Below, piece by piece: positions 23,890 through 35,497 of a stretch of 64,000 nucleotides of DNA. The stretch is from assembly GCA_023055425.1 (NCBI GenBank), contig JALGPY010000002.1:114588088-114652087 (forward strand), written 5' to 3'. The position numbers and the translations under genes were made by a program. This DNA is from Linanthus parryae (Eukaryota; Streptophyta; Magnoliopsida; Ericales; Polemoniaceae). Numbering within the stretch: the stretch's first letter is position 1; every line of letters begins with the position of its first letter. Below the pieces are notes generated by a model. It did not search any database, was not told the origin of the DNA, and worked only from the letters and a program-made list of their open reading frames with translations.

Positions 23890-25158
23890 TAGGTTCTCTT
23901 TTTATTTCTCATGAAATTTTTCTTGCAAAAGTCTGATGTCTTTCAGATAATCTTCTTCATTTAAAAGCATTGTTTTGAGATAATCTGAAAGATCATCTTT
24001 TGGTTTTGAAATCAGACAGTTTACCATTACCTCAATGTTCTTCTCAAAACTTTCATCATGTTTGGCCATGAAGCATAGGTTGGCATGTTCTTCTTCAGAT
24101 TCTGATTCACTTGTGCTATCTGAATCACTCCATGAAGCTATCATATCTTTCTTTCTTCTATAATGGTCTTTATTTTGAAAGCTCTTGCTTTTCTTGTGTG
24201 GACAATCTCTTATCAAATGTCCTTCATCACCACATTCAAAGTAGTTCATAACTTTTGATTTATTTTGTGAAGAAGACTTACCTTTGTACTCCTTGTTACT
24301 GGATGGCCTATGTCTTTCTCTGTTGAAGTCTTTGTTTCCAAAGTTTTTCTTCATTTTGAGAATTCTTGTCAAGGCTTTGGAAATCAAAGCAAATGGATCT
24401 TCATCATCACCATCCTCAGTTTCAAGGCTTTGCGTTCTCTCATTTTCTTTGGCTTTGAGAGCTAAGTTCCTAACACTTTCTGGTAGCTCTCCATCAGCTT
24501 CATTCATAGATATTTCATGTGTCTGAAGCTTCCCTTGTAGGTCATCTAGTTGTAGAGTTGAGAGATTATGTGCTTCTTCAATAGTTGTGGTCTTTGGTTC
24601 CCATTTTGCCATTGGAAGACTTCTTAGAATCTTCCTCACGTTTTCTTCATTGGAAAAATGTTTTCCCAGTGAATCAAGGTTGTTAACAATGTTTGTGAAC
24701 CTCTTGAACATGTCTCTGATAGTTTCATCTGCATTCATCTTGAACAGCTCATATTGCCTGAGATAGATGTTGATCATTGTTTGCTTGACTTGACTGGTTC
24801 CTTCAAAAGTTAACACAATCTTATCCCAGATTTATTTGGCAGTAGTGCAGCCTGAAATCATGTTGAATTCATCTGTACTCAAAGCACCATAAAAAATCTT
24901 AATAGCTTTGTAATTCTTAAAGAATTTCTCTAATTCAGAAGAGGAGAGTCAGTCTTCAGATTTGGGAGTTCTAATCCCATCTTTCTCTGTGAAGAAAGTG
25001 TGAGGTCCATTCTGAATAATGGTCCAAAGCTCTATGTCTTGATCAATGATGAACATTTTCATCAAAGCTTTCCAGTGAGCAAAATTTTCTCCACAAAATA
25101 GAGGAGGTCTGTTAGCAGCTCTTCCCTGTGAGAAACCATCATCACCTGCAATACTCAT
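23890..25158 (-). pseudogene. RLC-2 gag
   Basis: UBN2-type copia gag starting at ATG 25158, 36 bp after the PBS; upstream in-frame codons read through the PBS and are not used. The N-terminal part carries the FCGENFAHWKALM block. Stops follow at about 24949 and 24850, and a long open stretch (24816-23902) holds the capsid, a coiled-coil-like Leu/Lys/Glu region and a zinc knuckle. In the knuckle (around 24255-24215) the first Cys is replaced by Tyr (text NYFECGDEGH), whereas the RLC-6 copy is intact. A Ser/Asp/Glu-rich segment (SDSDSTSESESEEE) follows. Confidence 0.87.
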
Positions 25159-25193
25159 GATCACCAGACGGTTAAATCTATAGAGTGCTACAA

Positions 25194-25205
25194 GCTCTGA
25201 TACCA
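25194..25205 (-). other. RLC-2 primer-binding site
   Basis: TGGTATCAGAGC on the minus strand, two bases after the LTR end (CTTTCA, then AT). Perfect match to the initiator-Met tRNA complement over 12 bases. Confidence 0.9.
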
Positions 25206-25207
25206 AT

Positions 25208-26514
25208 TGAAAGTGTGAATATGCTGATGGTAATGCAGCTAAGATACTCTAGAAGAGGGGGTTCAATAGAGTATGCCAACTTTTTGCAAAACTTGCTAAG
25301 AAGATGAAATCTTGTGAAAGCTAGTGAAGCTCAAGGACTTGAAACAAGTTCAAGCCTTTGAAAAATATGCATTTTTCAATAAAGTAGACAAGCCTTTTTC
25401 AAGGCCTTGAAAAGAGTTTCAAACCCTTGAAAAACAGACAGTTTTGAGTCCTGCAAAAACTATGAAAATGAATGAACTGTAAATGCAAGAGACAGATGAT
25501 TTATAGATTTCAGTCCACTTGGACCTAGGTCTCTACCTCGGGAATCTTCTCCCTACAGGAGTTTCAACTCAATTCTTATTAATCAAAAGCTAAGCCCTAG
25601 ATCTCAAGTACAGAGAGATGCCTTACTTTATTACAGCTTGTGGTTCTCCCTAACCTATCTAGTACCTACTCTAGCTAACTGATTAACTAATAATTCTCTA
25701 TTGTTCACTTGAACAATCCTTGAGAATGAAGATATAAATATTACATAAATGATCTACCAGTGAAGTACAAGACAGAAGAACAATTAGAGTGTAGAAACTG
25801 CAGTGGAGATTCCAGTGATCTCTTGTGAAATGGATTGTGAGATGAATGAACTTCTTTGATGCTTTTCCATCCAGAAATTTATCTATCTTTTTTCCCTTTG
25901 AGTATTTTGTCTCTTTGCTTCAGAATTAAGCTCTATTTAATTTTCAAATAGCTCTTCAAATTTTCTCAAATTTTCAGCAACAAATCTCCGATTTTGTAGG
26001 CTACAGACTTTGACTCTTTGACAATCTTCTCCAACGGTTAAATGATCACAATCTATAGAGGTAATGTCGTGATGTTGCATTTGAATAGATTGAGAAGCTG
26101 TCAAGTCATTCAGATCAAACACAAAATCATTTTCTCCATTATTTCCTTCCCTGCAAAAGTCAGATTAGGAAATAATCTCTGCAAACTAGGAAATAAAATT
26201 CCCTGCAAAATCATAGTCAAACAGATGATATCTATGTTCAAACGAGTTAGAATGATTTCTATTTCATCATCAAATAACAGTAAATCAAGCATATGAAGGA
26301 GATAAAGGAAATCAAATTAGAAGAGTATACATAAAATTACTCCTGAGAATGTTCATATAGGGGAGATAGTTTCAAGGCTTTGAATCTAGTTTGAAGGCCT
26401 TGAAAATAGATATACTATTTTCATGCCTGTGATAACTGATTCAAGGCTTTGAAAGCAGATTCAAGGCCTTGAAATAGTCAAAATATTTCAAGCCTTGCAC
26501 AACCTGATCTTACA
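25208..26514 (-). repeat. RLC-2 5' LTR (1,307 bp)
   Basis: Minus-strand start TGTAAGATCAGG at 26514 and end CTTTCA at 25208. The end, the nearby C-run (GAACCCCC, complement at 25252-25262) and the general plan match the RLC-6 LTRs, but sequence identity is modest. Palindrome cores lie at 25332, 25350, 25400, 25420, 26373, 26393, 26442, 26462 and 26489. Confidence 0.8.
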
Positions 26515-26899
26515 ATTCTCATAACATAAGTTTAAGGGAGAGAAAGCAAGAGAGAGAGCAAGACCACAAGGAGGCCAACCGCACCCTTGCGTCCGCGCCC
26601 TACCCGTCGGCCACAAAGATAGGCCGAAGCCCTCTATTGATCCTCGTTGCGTGATTTCTTCTTCCTCTTCCTCTGGTCCAAGCTAGCACAAAGGAGTAGG
26701 AAGATCTAGACATTAACCCTAGGCGTGGATCAAACATGGAGACGAGACACAATTCACATTACAAGTCATCACAGGATATCTCTAAGGTGTGTTACTGGTT
26801 TCTTCCTTTACCATCGTTATGATTCTCTTCCTATGATACGTGGAGGGTCTTGAATGGATAACTCTTTCTTCCGCTACGTATCCATGATCAAAACCCTAC
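26515..26899 (+). repeat. RLC-3, Angela-like LTR, right end only
   Basis: The purine-rich GAGAGAAAGCAAG block, the GC-rich CCGTCGGCC segment, AAGCTAGCACAAAGGAG and the terminus AAAACCCTACA at 26899 match U5 of the RLC-1 LTR in the same order. No primer-binding site follows, so this is the right end of a 3' or solo LTR. The left part lies beyond the elements nested in RLC-2, off-window. Confidence 0.83.
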
Positions 26900-26963
26900 A
26901 AAATCCCCTACTCAGATTTTTGAAGAATTTTTCATATCTCATATTAATCAAGTCTGAGATGAG

Positions 26964-27395
26964 TTGGAAAGACTTGTTTATGGAGAGTCTTTTGGGGAAG
27001 AACTTGTTGGGAAACTTCCAATTTCTTATTCTATTGAATATCCAATTGACGATCTATATTCCATAGTCAAGGAGTTGGAAATCTTCAAGTGTGGGGGTAT
27101 GGATGAAATGCATGTGTTAACTGAGGAGCATTTAGAACCAGAGAAGTACCACTATGATGATTTCATGGCCATAGATTCATTTGAGCCCAGTGGTAATTTT
27201 TGGAAGTTGATCAAGCGGATAAATTGTAAGATGAAGGAGTCAGCTTCTACAATTATCGACCATTTTAAGAGCACAGGGATGCTTGTGAGAAAAGTCTTGT
27301 CGAGAAAATATGGTGGAAGTGGAAGAAGTGGAGAGTTAAAGCATCATCCTCTATCCTTGTCGGTTGAGGTAACCGGATCGGGCCGTCGACCTTAA
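26964..27395 (+). pseudogene. hypothetical 3' ORF fragment of RLG-3
   Basis: A 143-codon open frame. I do not recognise the product. Visible text includes YSIEYPIDDLYSIVKELEIF, a KCGGMDE motif and an acidic middle (LTEEHLEPEKYHYDDF), followed by a basic, Ser/Gly-rich end. It lies just inside the right boundary of RLC-3, so it is probably the end of a longer frame interrupted by that insertion. By position it could be the tail of the pol or post-pol ORF of an Athila/Tat element. No transmembrane segment is evident. Confidence 0.4.
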
Positions 27396-27641
27396 AATAA
27401 AAGTGCAGCTTAGGAGGCAACCCAATGTAGAGTAGGATATTTGCTATTTTGTTTTGTTTTTGTATGTAGTTCTCCATACTTAATAATGAGGGATGAGAGA
27501 GAGAGTGTGTTGACATCTGAGATGAATGTGTAGGAGTGCAAGAGGAAGTAAAATTGATGGATTCCCCTTCTTGAGGTGCAAGTGCACTTCAGAGTTCGGT
27601 TGCTAGCTTCACAGCTCAGCAAAAAAAGGTAAATCGCCAGG

Positions 27642-27790
27642 GCATTTCGCACAAAATGGACCCTATTTCGTGCAAAATGAAATATTTAGAAAAAAAAATT
27701 GATTGTATTTTGTGCGAAATAAAATAGGTCCTCTGCATATTCGTACGAAATGATTTCGCACGAAACGAAAGCATTTTGCACGAAATGCTC
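27642..27790. repeat. cluster of TTCGTGCGAA-type palindromes in RLG-3
   Basis: Variants of ATTTCGTGCGAAAT begin at 27644, 27665, 27707, 27739, 27753 and 27773. The copy at 27739 contains TTCGTACGAA, the same core as the perfect copy in the RLG-2 LTR (18012). Adjacent copies are inverted relative to each other and could form alternative stems. Confidence 0.8.
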
Positions 27791-29190
27791 TGCAGCACTT
27801 GTGGAAAACTTCATTAACTCCTACACTTTGAGATCATGTCCTCCTACATACAATCTAAATTCATTAAGTACAATGAATTACTCAAGTGTGGGGGGGGGGG
27901 GTTTACGTCTACCTTTGCTAGCCATGTTGTCTTGCATTAACCTTGTTACATGTAGTTAATGTTAGTATTGTGAGCATTTTGTAGTAGTGTTGTGTTTTAA
28001 TTTTATCGTCGTACTGTGTTAGACTTGCTAATATGCATTTGTTTGCACTTTTATGTTATTTAGTTCCCCAACCAATTGTTATGTGGTTAATTGATTTTCC
28101 ATTGCATATAGAATTAGGAAAAATTGAGAAAAAATTGAAAAAAAACTAGAAAAGTGAAAATCCATAAAAAATAAAAAAATGAGAAAAATGGCAATTGATG
28201 AAGCTAGAAACCGAAGAGAGCTCAGTGAAAGAGTCTTTAAGAATAGGAAGTGCCATAGTAGGATAACTTTAATTCTTAGTATCATGCGCACATGTTCACG
28301 AGAGGATGTCTCGGGTATTCAGGGAACATGGAAAGTAGACGAGGGCATACCTTTAGTTCCTTCATTATGCTAGGAGGATTTAGTCCTAAGGAGTTGAATA
28401 GTCTGTTTTCAAGTGGAAAGTTGTGGCCTCTTCAAATTTGGGGTGGACCTTCGTGTTGAGTCGGTTCCATATGGTCCACTGCTTTAGGCTAAGTGAAGTT
28501 AGGGAGTGTACACCACCATCCCTTACAGCGTTTTCAAGAGTTAACCGCAAAAGCCCACACTTTGTTGCTCTAATGCACGGTTGAAAAGAATAGAAGAGAA
28601 TAAAAAAAAAGAATCAAAATCTTCTCTTGGATTAGATACGGTGTAAAACCCAATGTGCCTCCATTCATGCGAGGAATTTGGATTCCATCCAATTAGAGCT
28701 TCTAAGTAAAATTAAATTCAAGACGAATTACACGGAGTTGTGTCTCCCGTCGCTGGGACAATTTGCATTCAAATGCACTAACGACTAAGAGGATCTGAAA
28801 ACCTCAAATGACTTGGCGACATAAGAATACCTTAGTAATTAGGATGCCTAGACCTCTGAACAAAAGGATGTGCCCGAGTGTTGTTAGATTATTGGTGGAT
28901 TGATAGGGACCCCTTAGTGAGCTTGTGTGTAGGATCATTCTACTTATATTTCGTGCTATTGGTAGTGAAATTTCAAAAGAGACTTATGAGAGCTTGATGA
29001 CTTTATTTAGTGGTAGTGCGATTGCCCAATCTCTTAAGAAAAAGTAGAAAAACATGTTTCTTCAATTTTTACATTGTGTGATAATCTAATTGCATTGATT
29101 ATAGCATGTAGATTTCATAGTCATGTGTGTAAGTCGTTTGTGTCGCATGGCTAGTAAAGATAGATGCAAATCATTGGGGTTTTGAAGCAG

Positions 29191-29230
29191 GTTATTGCTC
29201 GGGACGAGCAACAACAAGTGTGGGAGAATT
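29191..29230 (+). other. RLG-3 polypurine-tract region
   Basis: TTGCTCGGGACGAGCAACAA, then CAAGTGTGGGAGAATT directly before the LTR start TGATAG. CTCG-GGA-CGAG can form a small hairpin. This is the usual 3' signal of Athila/Tat elements. Confidence 0.75.
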
Positions 29231-29843
29231 TGATAGTGCATTTTAGTAGATTCATCTTATTTCCATTTACCACATTAATATGAGATATTTAAGAAAATTT
29301 GCATAGAATATGATTTTTTTTATCACTTGTTACTTCATTTGCGCTAGATTGTTAGTCCGGGCATTTCTATGTATGTTTAGATGTTATTTTTCATATATAA
29401 TTGCTTGGTAAGTTTATTCATGACTTCTTGACAGTAACGGATGCTAATCGGTTGATAGGAGTCATGGAACGAACTTCGGGAACTACGGGAGCTCAAGTGG
29501 AGTGAGGGGAAGCAAAGTTGGAGGAGCTAGAATTACCAGTACCTACTCATTGGATGATATCTGGAGTTCTATATTGAACTAGGGAGCGATACCGGTGACA
29601 TATGAAAGTAGACTCAAAGAGCTTTCCAATGATATGTCATTGAGCTAAATCTGAGATCAGACGAAGATGTTATGGCCATGAGAATTCAGAGTGCATATTG
29701 CATTTTGCAAGAATTGTCGGGCTTTTCATACGAAGTGGTCTGAGGCTAGAGCAGATTTATAGGCTTATTTTGCAAATATTAAACCCTTGTGACGGGAATT
29801 GACTCAAGGACAACCAAGGGGGCTGATTCAAATCAGTCATTAA
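29231..29843 (+). repeat. RLG-3 3' LTR, left part
   Basis: Starts TGATAGTGCATTTTAG after the polypurine tract and is interrupted at 29844 by RLC-4. It carries no coding. Confidence 0.75.
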
Positions 29844-31248
29844 TGCTGGGTTTTGATATGGATTCGCAGCGAAAGAAAACAATAATAATCATGCGTTCAA
29901 GACCCTCCAAGGCTCACAAGTTTAGAACTCATAACGGTGGGTAAGGATGAGAACATAAAGTACTTTTTGTCTCATGTGATGACTTCACTCGTGAAATAGT
30001 ATTCACATCTCTATGGATAGTCCACTCCTAGAATTGATTATGGATCCTCCATACCTTTGTGCTAGCTAGCGATGAAGGAGGAAGAATAAGATCACGCAAA
30101 CCGGAGCAAAAGGAGGGGTGGAACGCCTCCTTGAGGCCGACGGGTATAGGGGCGGCACTAGGGGGTTCGGCCCTCTAGTTTTGCTCTCTCTCCTTGCTTT
30201 GTTATCTCATCGTGTGATAACAATTATGACATCAACCTTGATAAATAAGCTAGGAGTGTCCTTTATATAGTTTAAAACTCCTTGTTACCTACATGTTAGC
30301 CCCTCTCCTAATCATGTCCACACACGCATTAGTCAACCTTGAAAATTAGTCCTACTAAGTTTTCAAGTTGTTGAGTATTTTTTTCCATTTAATTAATCAT
30401 ATTAGTTAATTCCCAAGTCCGGTCTAATCCATATGGAGTGTGACCCAATAGGTTTCTACTTAGTTGGTAGTAACAATTACTAACATGGAGCGCTGTCTAG
30501 CAACACATCCCTGCCACCCAACTAATAGAAATAGTCATTCAACAAACCTAGTAAACAATGTTAACGCATTGTATTATCCCTTTGTCTCCATATCCGGATT
30601 GAACACGAGACATACAAGTCAAACTCGTATATCCAATCCATAGTTTCTCTATCCTCGGAATAGTCTTATCCATGCAGATAACATCAGTATCCCATATTGA
30701 TTTATCTGTGTCTGGCCAGACGTTCTATAAGCACTACCCCTCGAGCGATCGCGGATATTTGCTCCTGTTATGTGGGAGGGAAAAATACTATATACATCAC
30801 TACCATCTCTAAGCTTGCTTCCTATGATGCCCGATTACTACCTTTATAGTTACCCTGTTAAGGCGCGACGTTTGATAATATCAAAGCATAATATTTCACA
30901 ACTATAGTATCTAGTGACTTCAAGTCTAAGGACCACAATACTATTGTCACTACGAGAAACACTTGTGACATTACATAACTTGTATGTAGTGGGTCAATCC
31001 AGTATGCCATTACCCCTAATGCATACCCATGATTTGGACTGTGATATCTCCATATCAATCAAACCCCATACTAGTCTATAGTTTATCATCCTGTTAATCA
31101 ATATAATGGACTATGGATATTTAAGCATATAACATTTATATTCTAAGGATTTCATTCATGTTAACATGTCTCCATATCGATAACATAATGAATCGTAAAT
31201 CCATAAATGTCATAAGAAATAGATTACCTTTAGGGATTATTTCCAACC
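29844..31248 (-). repeat. RLC-4 3' LTR (about 1,405 bp)
   Basis: Plus-strand start TGCTGGGTTTTGATATGG (complement of the LTR end) and a right end at TTTCCAACC, followed by the degenerate polypurine complement TTCCCCACTTTGCAC. Internal landmarks shared with the other Angela-like LTRs include CATATCCGGATTG, TCTGGCCAGAC and CCCATACTAGTCTATAG. Confidence 0.85.
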
Positions 31249-33865
31249 TTCCCCACTTTGCACTAGAGTTAATCTGGTTCATCATATGCCTATTGATCTA
31301 GCGCGGCCCTTCATGCTTACGCTGCGCAAGGGGCATGGTAGGCGAGACACCTTGCTGGTACTTGCATAAATTCACACCTCATCTTCTCGACGTCGACTCA
31401 GGTTGAATATTCTGAGTACGTTCATCTAATGAATTAATATACTCAGTCCTCTGTGATAGAATCGGCAACTGAATCTTGCCTGGAACCTTTCTAGCTCACA
31501 GTCCCTCCCACTGGGGAAAAAACATAAAACTTAAATATAATCTGAAATATTCTTTGTTGGATTGGAAGTTCGTATCAGTGTAACCATTTACAGTGAACCC
31601 TTTCTATCCACCATATATCAAGAATTCATCCTTAGTTCTTCTCATGTACTCAAGGATATTCTTGATATTTATAAAGCGACTTTCACCCGGATTTGACTGG
31701 TATCTATCTGTCATACCATATGACATGTCTGGCCTAATACATAACATGGCGTATCTTTTGAATCTTATTCATTCGGTCCCTCTTTATCTAATTGGAAGGA
31801 CAAGTAGTCTTCCAAATACTTATTCCATGTGACATAGGTAAGAATCCATATTCTTGCATTTTGAACCATTTCAACACCTTGTCATTACATGTACTTCGAC
31901 TTAAGCTGAAAAACTATCTTGATCTATCTCCATAGATCTTTATAGGTTGGTTATCCTAAGTCTTTCATTCAAATTAATTTCCTAGCCAATCTTCACATGA
32001 TTTTAGAGTAGGGGAATCATTCCCAAAGAATAGTATGTTTCCACATACAAGACCACAGATATAACTGTGCTCCCACTAACCTTCTTGTAAACACAAGCTT
32101 CATCGTTCCCAAAGAATCAAACCATTTAATTGCATCATTAATCGAAGATTTCAACTCCAAAATCTTGCTTAAATCTTCAAATAGATTGCTGCAACATACA
32201 CATCTTTTGAGCATGATCTAGTTCAATGAAACCCTTTGGGTGTGTCACACACATCCTTAAGGAGATTTCTATATCCATCTAACAAATTGTGTAGGCTACA
32301 ATTGCAAGCAATATATGAATGGATTTAAGGATCGCAAGTGGGAAAAAGTTTCGTCATAGTTTATACTATGAACCCACTGAAACCTTTAACAACCAATCGT
32401 CCCTTAAAATTAATCACATTACCGTCGATGTTGGTTTCCTCATAACCCACTTGCATCCTATGGGTCCTACCCTTTCAGGTAGTTCCACCAAATTCCATAC
32501 TTTATTGTTATACATGGATTCCATTTTAGTTCTCATAGCCTTAAGCCATTTTTAGAGTATGGTCCACTCGTTCCCACCTCATAGGTTGTAGGCTCAGTTT
32601 ATGAGAAATACATCGTGGTTTATGAGAAATCAATATTTCTTAGCCCTTTGACATATCCTACCTTACCCAGGATATTTTTGTGTTACTTGAGCAGGTTGCT
32701 CCACAACACCTTGTGATACTGCTCATGTTCCATCAAAAGATTAATGTTTTGTTGTGGTTCTTGAACTCTTTCAAGTTATACTGTCCTCCCACATTTTTTT
32801 AGAGACAATCCCTACCTAGAAACACTGCGGTTCGAGCAACAAATAATTTCTTCTCGATTGGATTGTAGAAATAATATCCCTTTAAGGATATCCCACAAAA
32901 AATATTTATCCGACTTGGGTCCAAGTTTATCTGTAAATGCCTTTACATAAACTTCATAACCACAAATCTTTATGAATGACATACTAGGACGCCTCCTAGT
33001 CCATATCTCATATGGCTTCATAACTGATTTAGATGGAACAAGGTTAAGGGAAAAATTTGCCGTAATTAGAAAATTGTCCCAAAAGGAAACCGGGAGTTAT
33101 GTTTGACGAATCATGTAACGAACCGTGTCCAACAAGGTTCAATCTCTCCTCTTAGACGTGCCATACCCATGTGGCGTTCTAGGTGGAGTGAGTTTGGATC
33201 ATATCCAACACTATATAGATGTTTGTCAAACTTTTGGCTTTTAGTACTCTCCTCTACGATCCAATCGTTGAGCCCTAATACTTTTTCCAAGCTGGTTCTC
33301 TACTTCATTCTTGAATTCCTTGAACTCTTCAAAGGATTCTGATATGTCTCTTCATAAGATTCACAAATCCATATTCACTGAAGCCGTTAGTATATATGAT
33401 GAAGTTTTGAAAACCCCCTTTAGCACTTGTGCATAGTGGCCTACATACATCAACATCCATGATTCCCAAAATATCAAACATTTTCCCAATAAATAACCCT
33501 TACACGTCTCATATGATTCAAAATCAATGAGTCCAGAATTCCATCAATATGGAATCTAGGAATGCGTTCATATTTATGTGGCCAAAACTACAATGCCAAA
33601 GATAAGTGAGGTCCATATCATTATATGCAAACCCTCTTGGTATCAATGTTATAGATGAATTTATCATGATCAAGGATATACAATCCATTAGACAAAAGTG
33701 CATCACAATAATGCATTTTATCAAAATAAATGGAACAACATTTGTCCATTATTTTAATAAATGTTTTTTTTCTTGTCCAAACAAGAAACTATGATATTGT
33801 CAGTGCTCTTACCCAGCTTAGTTATAATAGAGTTGACGTGTTTCATAGCTGATCCGAAAATTGTC
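31249..33865 (-). pseudogene. RLC-4 integrase-RT-RNase H remnant
   Basis: Read leftward, recognisable pieces are: CLD text near 33780; the zinc segment YLWHCSFGHIN at 33724-33524; the integrase core at about 33480-33060; the integrase C-terminal part KPYEIWTRRRPS...KLGPKSDK at 33021-32812; RT at about 32560-31560; and RNase H down to about 31270. The RT active site is destroyed: where YVDD is expected (about 32025-32046) the sequence has lost bases and shifts frame. Many other stops and indels make this the most decayed pol in the window. Confidence 0.8.
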
Positions 33866-34127
33866 TTCAGCCCTAGGTGATTTAGAGATTTCCTGGTTTC
33901 TCTATATTTGTTTTCTTAAAATAAAAATACAAAAAATGAGTTTAGTTATCATTTCATTTTCATCACTTTTTTGAGGGTGACAACTAAGTTAATCACAATT
34001 TCTTCCTCCTTTCACCGTATTCTAATCTAATAACTAATGAAATATTCCCAAGCCTGTCCTCGTGAGATCAATAACTCGGGGTTGAAATATTACCCTATAT
34101 TACGTGAACCGTGCACTTGCGGTGACA
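33866..34127 (+). repeat. RLG-3 3' LTR, right part
   Basis: Ends with an AACTCGGGGTTGAAATATTACC segment and GTGCACTTGCGGTGACA, the same kind of terminal block as at the end of RLG-2's LTR (CACTTGCGGTTGAG before GTGTCA). This makes it the continuation of the LTR begun at 29231, after the RLC-4 insertion. The exact end (34127) and the left edge are estimates. Confidence 0.6.
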
Positions 34128-34478
34128 CGTAAGAAAACTTGTTAGTTCTTGAGTCAGTTCTAGATCCCTCTCAAAAAAAGGAAGGAAGAGCACGGGCGCA
34201 TATAGCTATACACACGAGTACGAGTGTGTCTTCTCCTATATACCCTCAATTCGTGACACTCAGTGATACAGCAGAAGACTATAATCGTAGAGCCAATTGG
34301 AACGGTACTTGTATGACAATTCAATAGATCGAATGATTGACAATGCTCAAACATAAGATCTATTCTAATTACAAGAATTGCGTAAAGATAAAGTAGATGT
34401 AGCAGTATAACTGAAAGATAGAGCTAATCTAACAATTATTCTAGTTATAGGAAAAAGTAAAAGATAGGACACACAAGA
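34128..34478. other. unassigned flank of the solo LTR, left
   Basis: About 350 bp with no transposon landmark and no coding that I recognise. Short frames at 34139-34354 look random. It ends with CAAGA (34474-34478), the left target duplication of RLC-5, so it was contiguous with 49175 before that insertion. Confidence 0.6.
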
Positions 34479-34649
34479 TGTTGGGTATTGGTGCAGGTTA
34501 CACAGCAAAAATACAAAATATATGCCCAATACTCTCCACGGGTTACAGGTAAAGCATCATAACATGATGAAAGAGAAATGTTACCTTGCTAATCTAATTG
34601 ATCACTGTGCAAAAGTAATGTCCACGCCTCTGTTGGTATTCGCATCGTA
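34479..34649 (-). repeat. RLC-5 solo LTR, segment 1
   Basis: Angela-like LTR in minus orientation, beginning TGTTGGGTATTGGTGCAGG on the plus strand. It is flanked on the left by CAAGA, matched exactly by CAAGA at 49170-49174 after segment 3. The three segments (171, 1,134 and 92 bp) add up to about 1,397 bp, the normal length of this LTR family, and there is no internal region. It is therefore a solo LTR left by recombination between two LTRs, later split by DTC-1 and RLC-6. Confidence 0.9.
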
Positions 34650-34679
34650 CACTACTAGAAATGAACACAAAAAATGACA

Positions 34680-35000
34680 TAGATGAACTAAAATTCGCGC
34701 GGCAAGACCATATATTGCCGTTCATTGCATCGGTAACGGGGATTATTCATATTCTCGCTTAGATTTATCTTGTACGGCGATAATATCATGGTCCCGTATT
34801 TAAATCACCATAAACGGCAAGATTTGTAGTTAATACAACGAGATATAAGTTCTCCGTTAATATTGATATTAAAAATAGCGAGTAATAATTAGTAACGGCG
34901 ACGTTTTATTATCCCGGTAAAAAATATTTAATATAAACGGCGAGAGTTTCCTAACGGCGTTAGTTGTTGTCTTATACGACGAGGTTTATCGCCGTATATG
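34680..35000. repeat. DTC-1 left subterminal repeats
   Basis: Variants of ACGGCGA or its complement recur, for example CGGCAAGA, TACGGCGATA, AAACGGCAAGA, TAACGGCGACG, AAACGGCGAGAG, TAACGGCGTTAG and ATCGCCGTATATGG. They are in mixed orientation, as expected for transposase-binding sites. Confidence 0.8.
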
Positions 35001-35189
35001 GTCAACTTAACAGGTGTCCAAACTACTTTGATTTATCCGCCAAATTTTGGGGCGAAAATTTGGATAACCCGCGCCGGAAGAGACAGAAACCCTAGCTAGG
35101 TCTCTGGGGAATGAAAATTTGACTCTTTCTTCTTCACATAGTTTGAGAAGAACAGAGAGACAAGAGAAGATAGGAAAAGAGAAGTCTAA

Positions 35190-35292
35190 GGAGGAGAGAA
35201 GCCACAAGAGAAGAGAACAGAGAACTAAACAGAGAGAGAAAGGAGAACAGAGAGAGAAGGGTGAACAGATAGAGAAGGGAGAACAAAAATAG
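35190..35292. repeat. imperfect purine tandem repeat in DTC-1
   Basis: Units of about 19-21 bp built on GAGAACAGAGAGAGAAGGG recur four or five times. The 110-codon minus-strand frame here (Cys/Ser/Phe/Leu-rich, repeating CSPFSL) is a translation of the repeat and is not called as a gene. Confidence 0.7.
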
Positions 35293-35497
35293 TATAGAAG
35301 AGAGAATGGAGAGGAATCTCCATCAAACCTAGAAGCCACAACAAAGAGGAATCGCCTTCAAACCCAGTACACCATCGTCGACCCTTCTATGGAACTGTAA
35401 GTTCATGTTTCATTTTTTTTTCATTCTCTATTTTGATTTTGAAATCAACAATTTAAATCGTTGATGGAGATGGTTGGTTTGTTTATGTTGGTTACTG

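Larger units (their letters stand above)
18826..26514 (-). mobile_element. RLC-2, SIRE-like Ty1/copia element, 5' two-thirds
   Basis: Minus-strand element: 5' LTR 25208-26514, PBS 25205-25194, gag from 25158, then PR, INT, RT, RNase H and an extra 3' ORF that is cut at 18825/18826 by RLG-2. The rest of the ORF and the 3' LTR would lie beyond RLG-2's far end, off-window. Layout and protein text match RLC-6, a complete relative in the opposite orientation. RLC-2 inserted into the Angela-like LTR RLC-3; the expected duplication is ATTCT at 26515-26519. Confidence 0.88.
26900..29230 (+). mobile_element. RLG-3 internal 3' region (Athila/Tat-like)
   Basis: DNA between the RLC-3 end and an Athila-type 3' LTR. 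Immediately before the LTR is GGTTATTGCTCGGGACGAGC followed by AACAACAAGTGTGGGAG, a hallmark of Athila/Tat 3' ends. It holds one frame (26964-27395) and then about 1.8 kb of non-coding DNA with a palindrome cluster (27642-27790), an AAGTGTGGGG-type G-run near 27885 and purine-rich stretches. The gag and pol parts are off-window on the left. Confidence 0.7.
29844..33865 (-). mobile_element. RLC-4, Angela-like element, 5'-truncated and decayed
   Basis: Minus-strand element with its 3' LTR (29844-31248), RNase H, RT and integrase remnants. Homology to RLC-1 fades near 33865, in the region between protease and the zinc segment; gag, leader and 5' LTR are missing. The left flank ATTAA (29839-29843) would be the target duplication, but no clear partner was seen on the right, consistent with a deletion. 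It is inserted in the RLG-3 LTR. Confidence 0.75.

Noticed and set aside
26854..27066. 70-codon frame overlapping the RLC-3 end
   Set aside because: Spans the junction between an LTR and RLG-3 and is out of frame with the better 26964-27395 frame.
28079..28373. Two short frames as parts of an Athila ORF
   Set aside because: Leu/Phe/Ser-rich translation of an A/T-rich stretch, with no motif or conservation to support coding.
35007..35339. 110-codon Cys/Ser/Phe/Leu-rich minus frame in the CACTA element
   Set aside because: Direct translation of the purine tandem repeat at 35190-35292.
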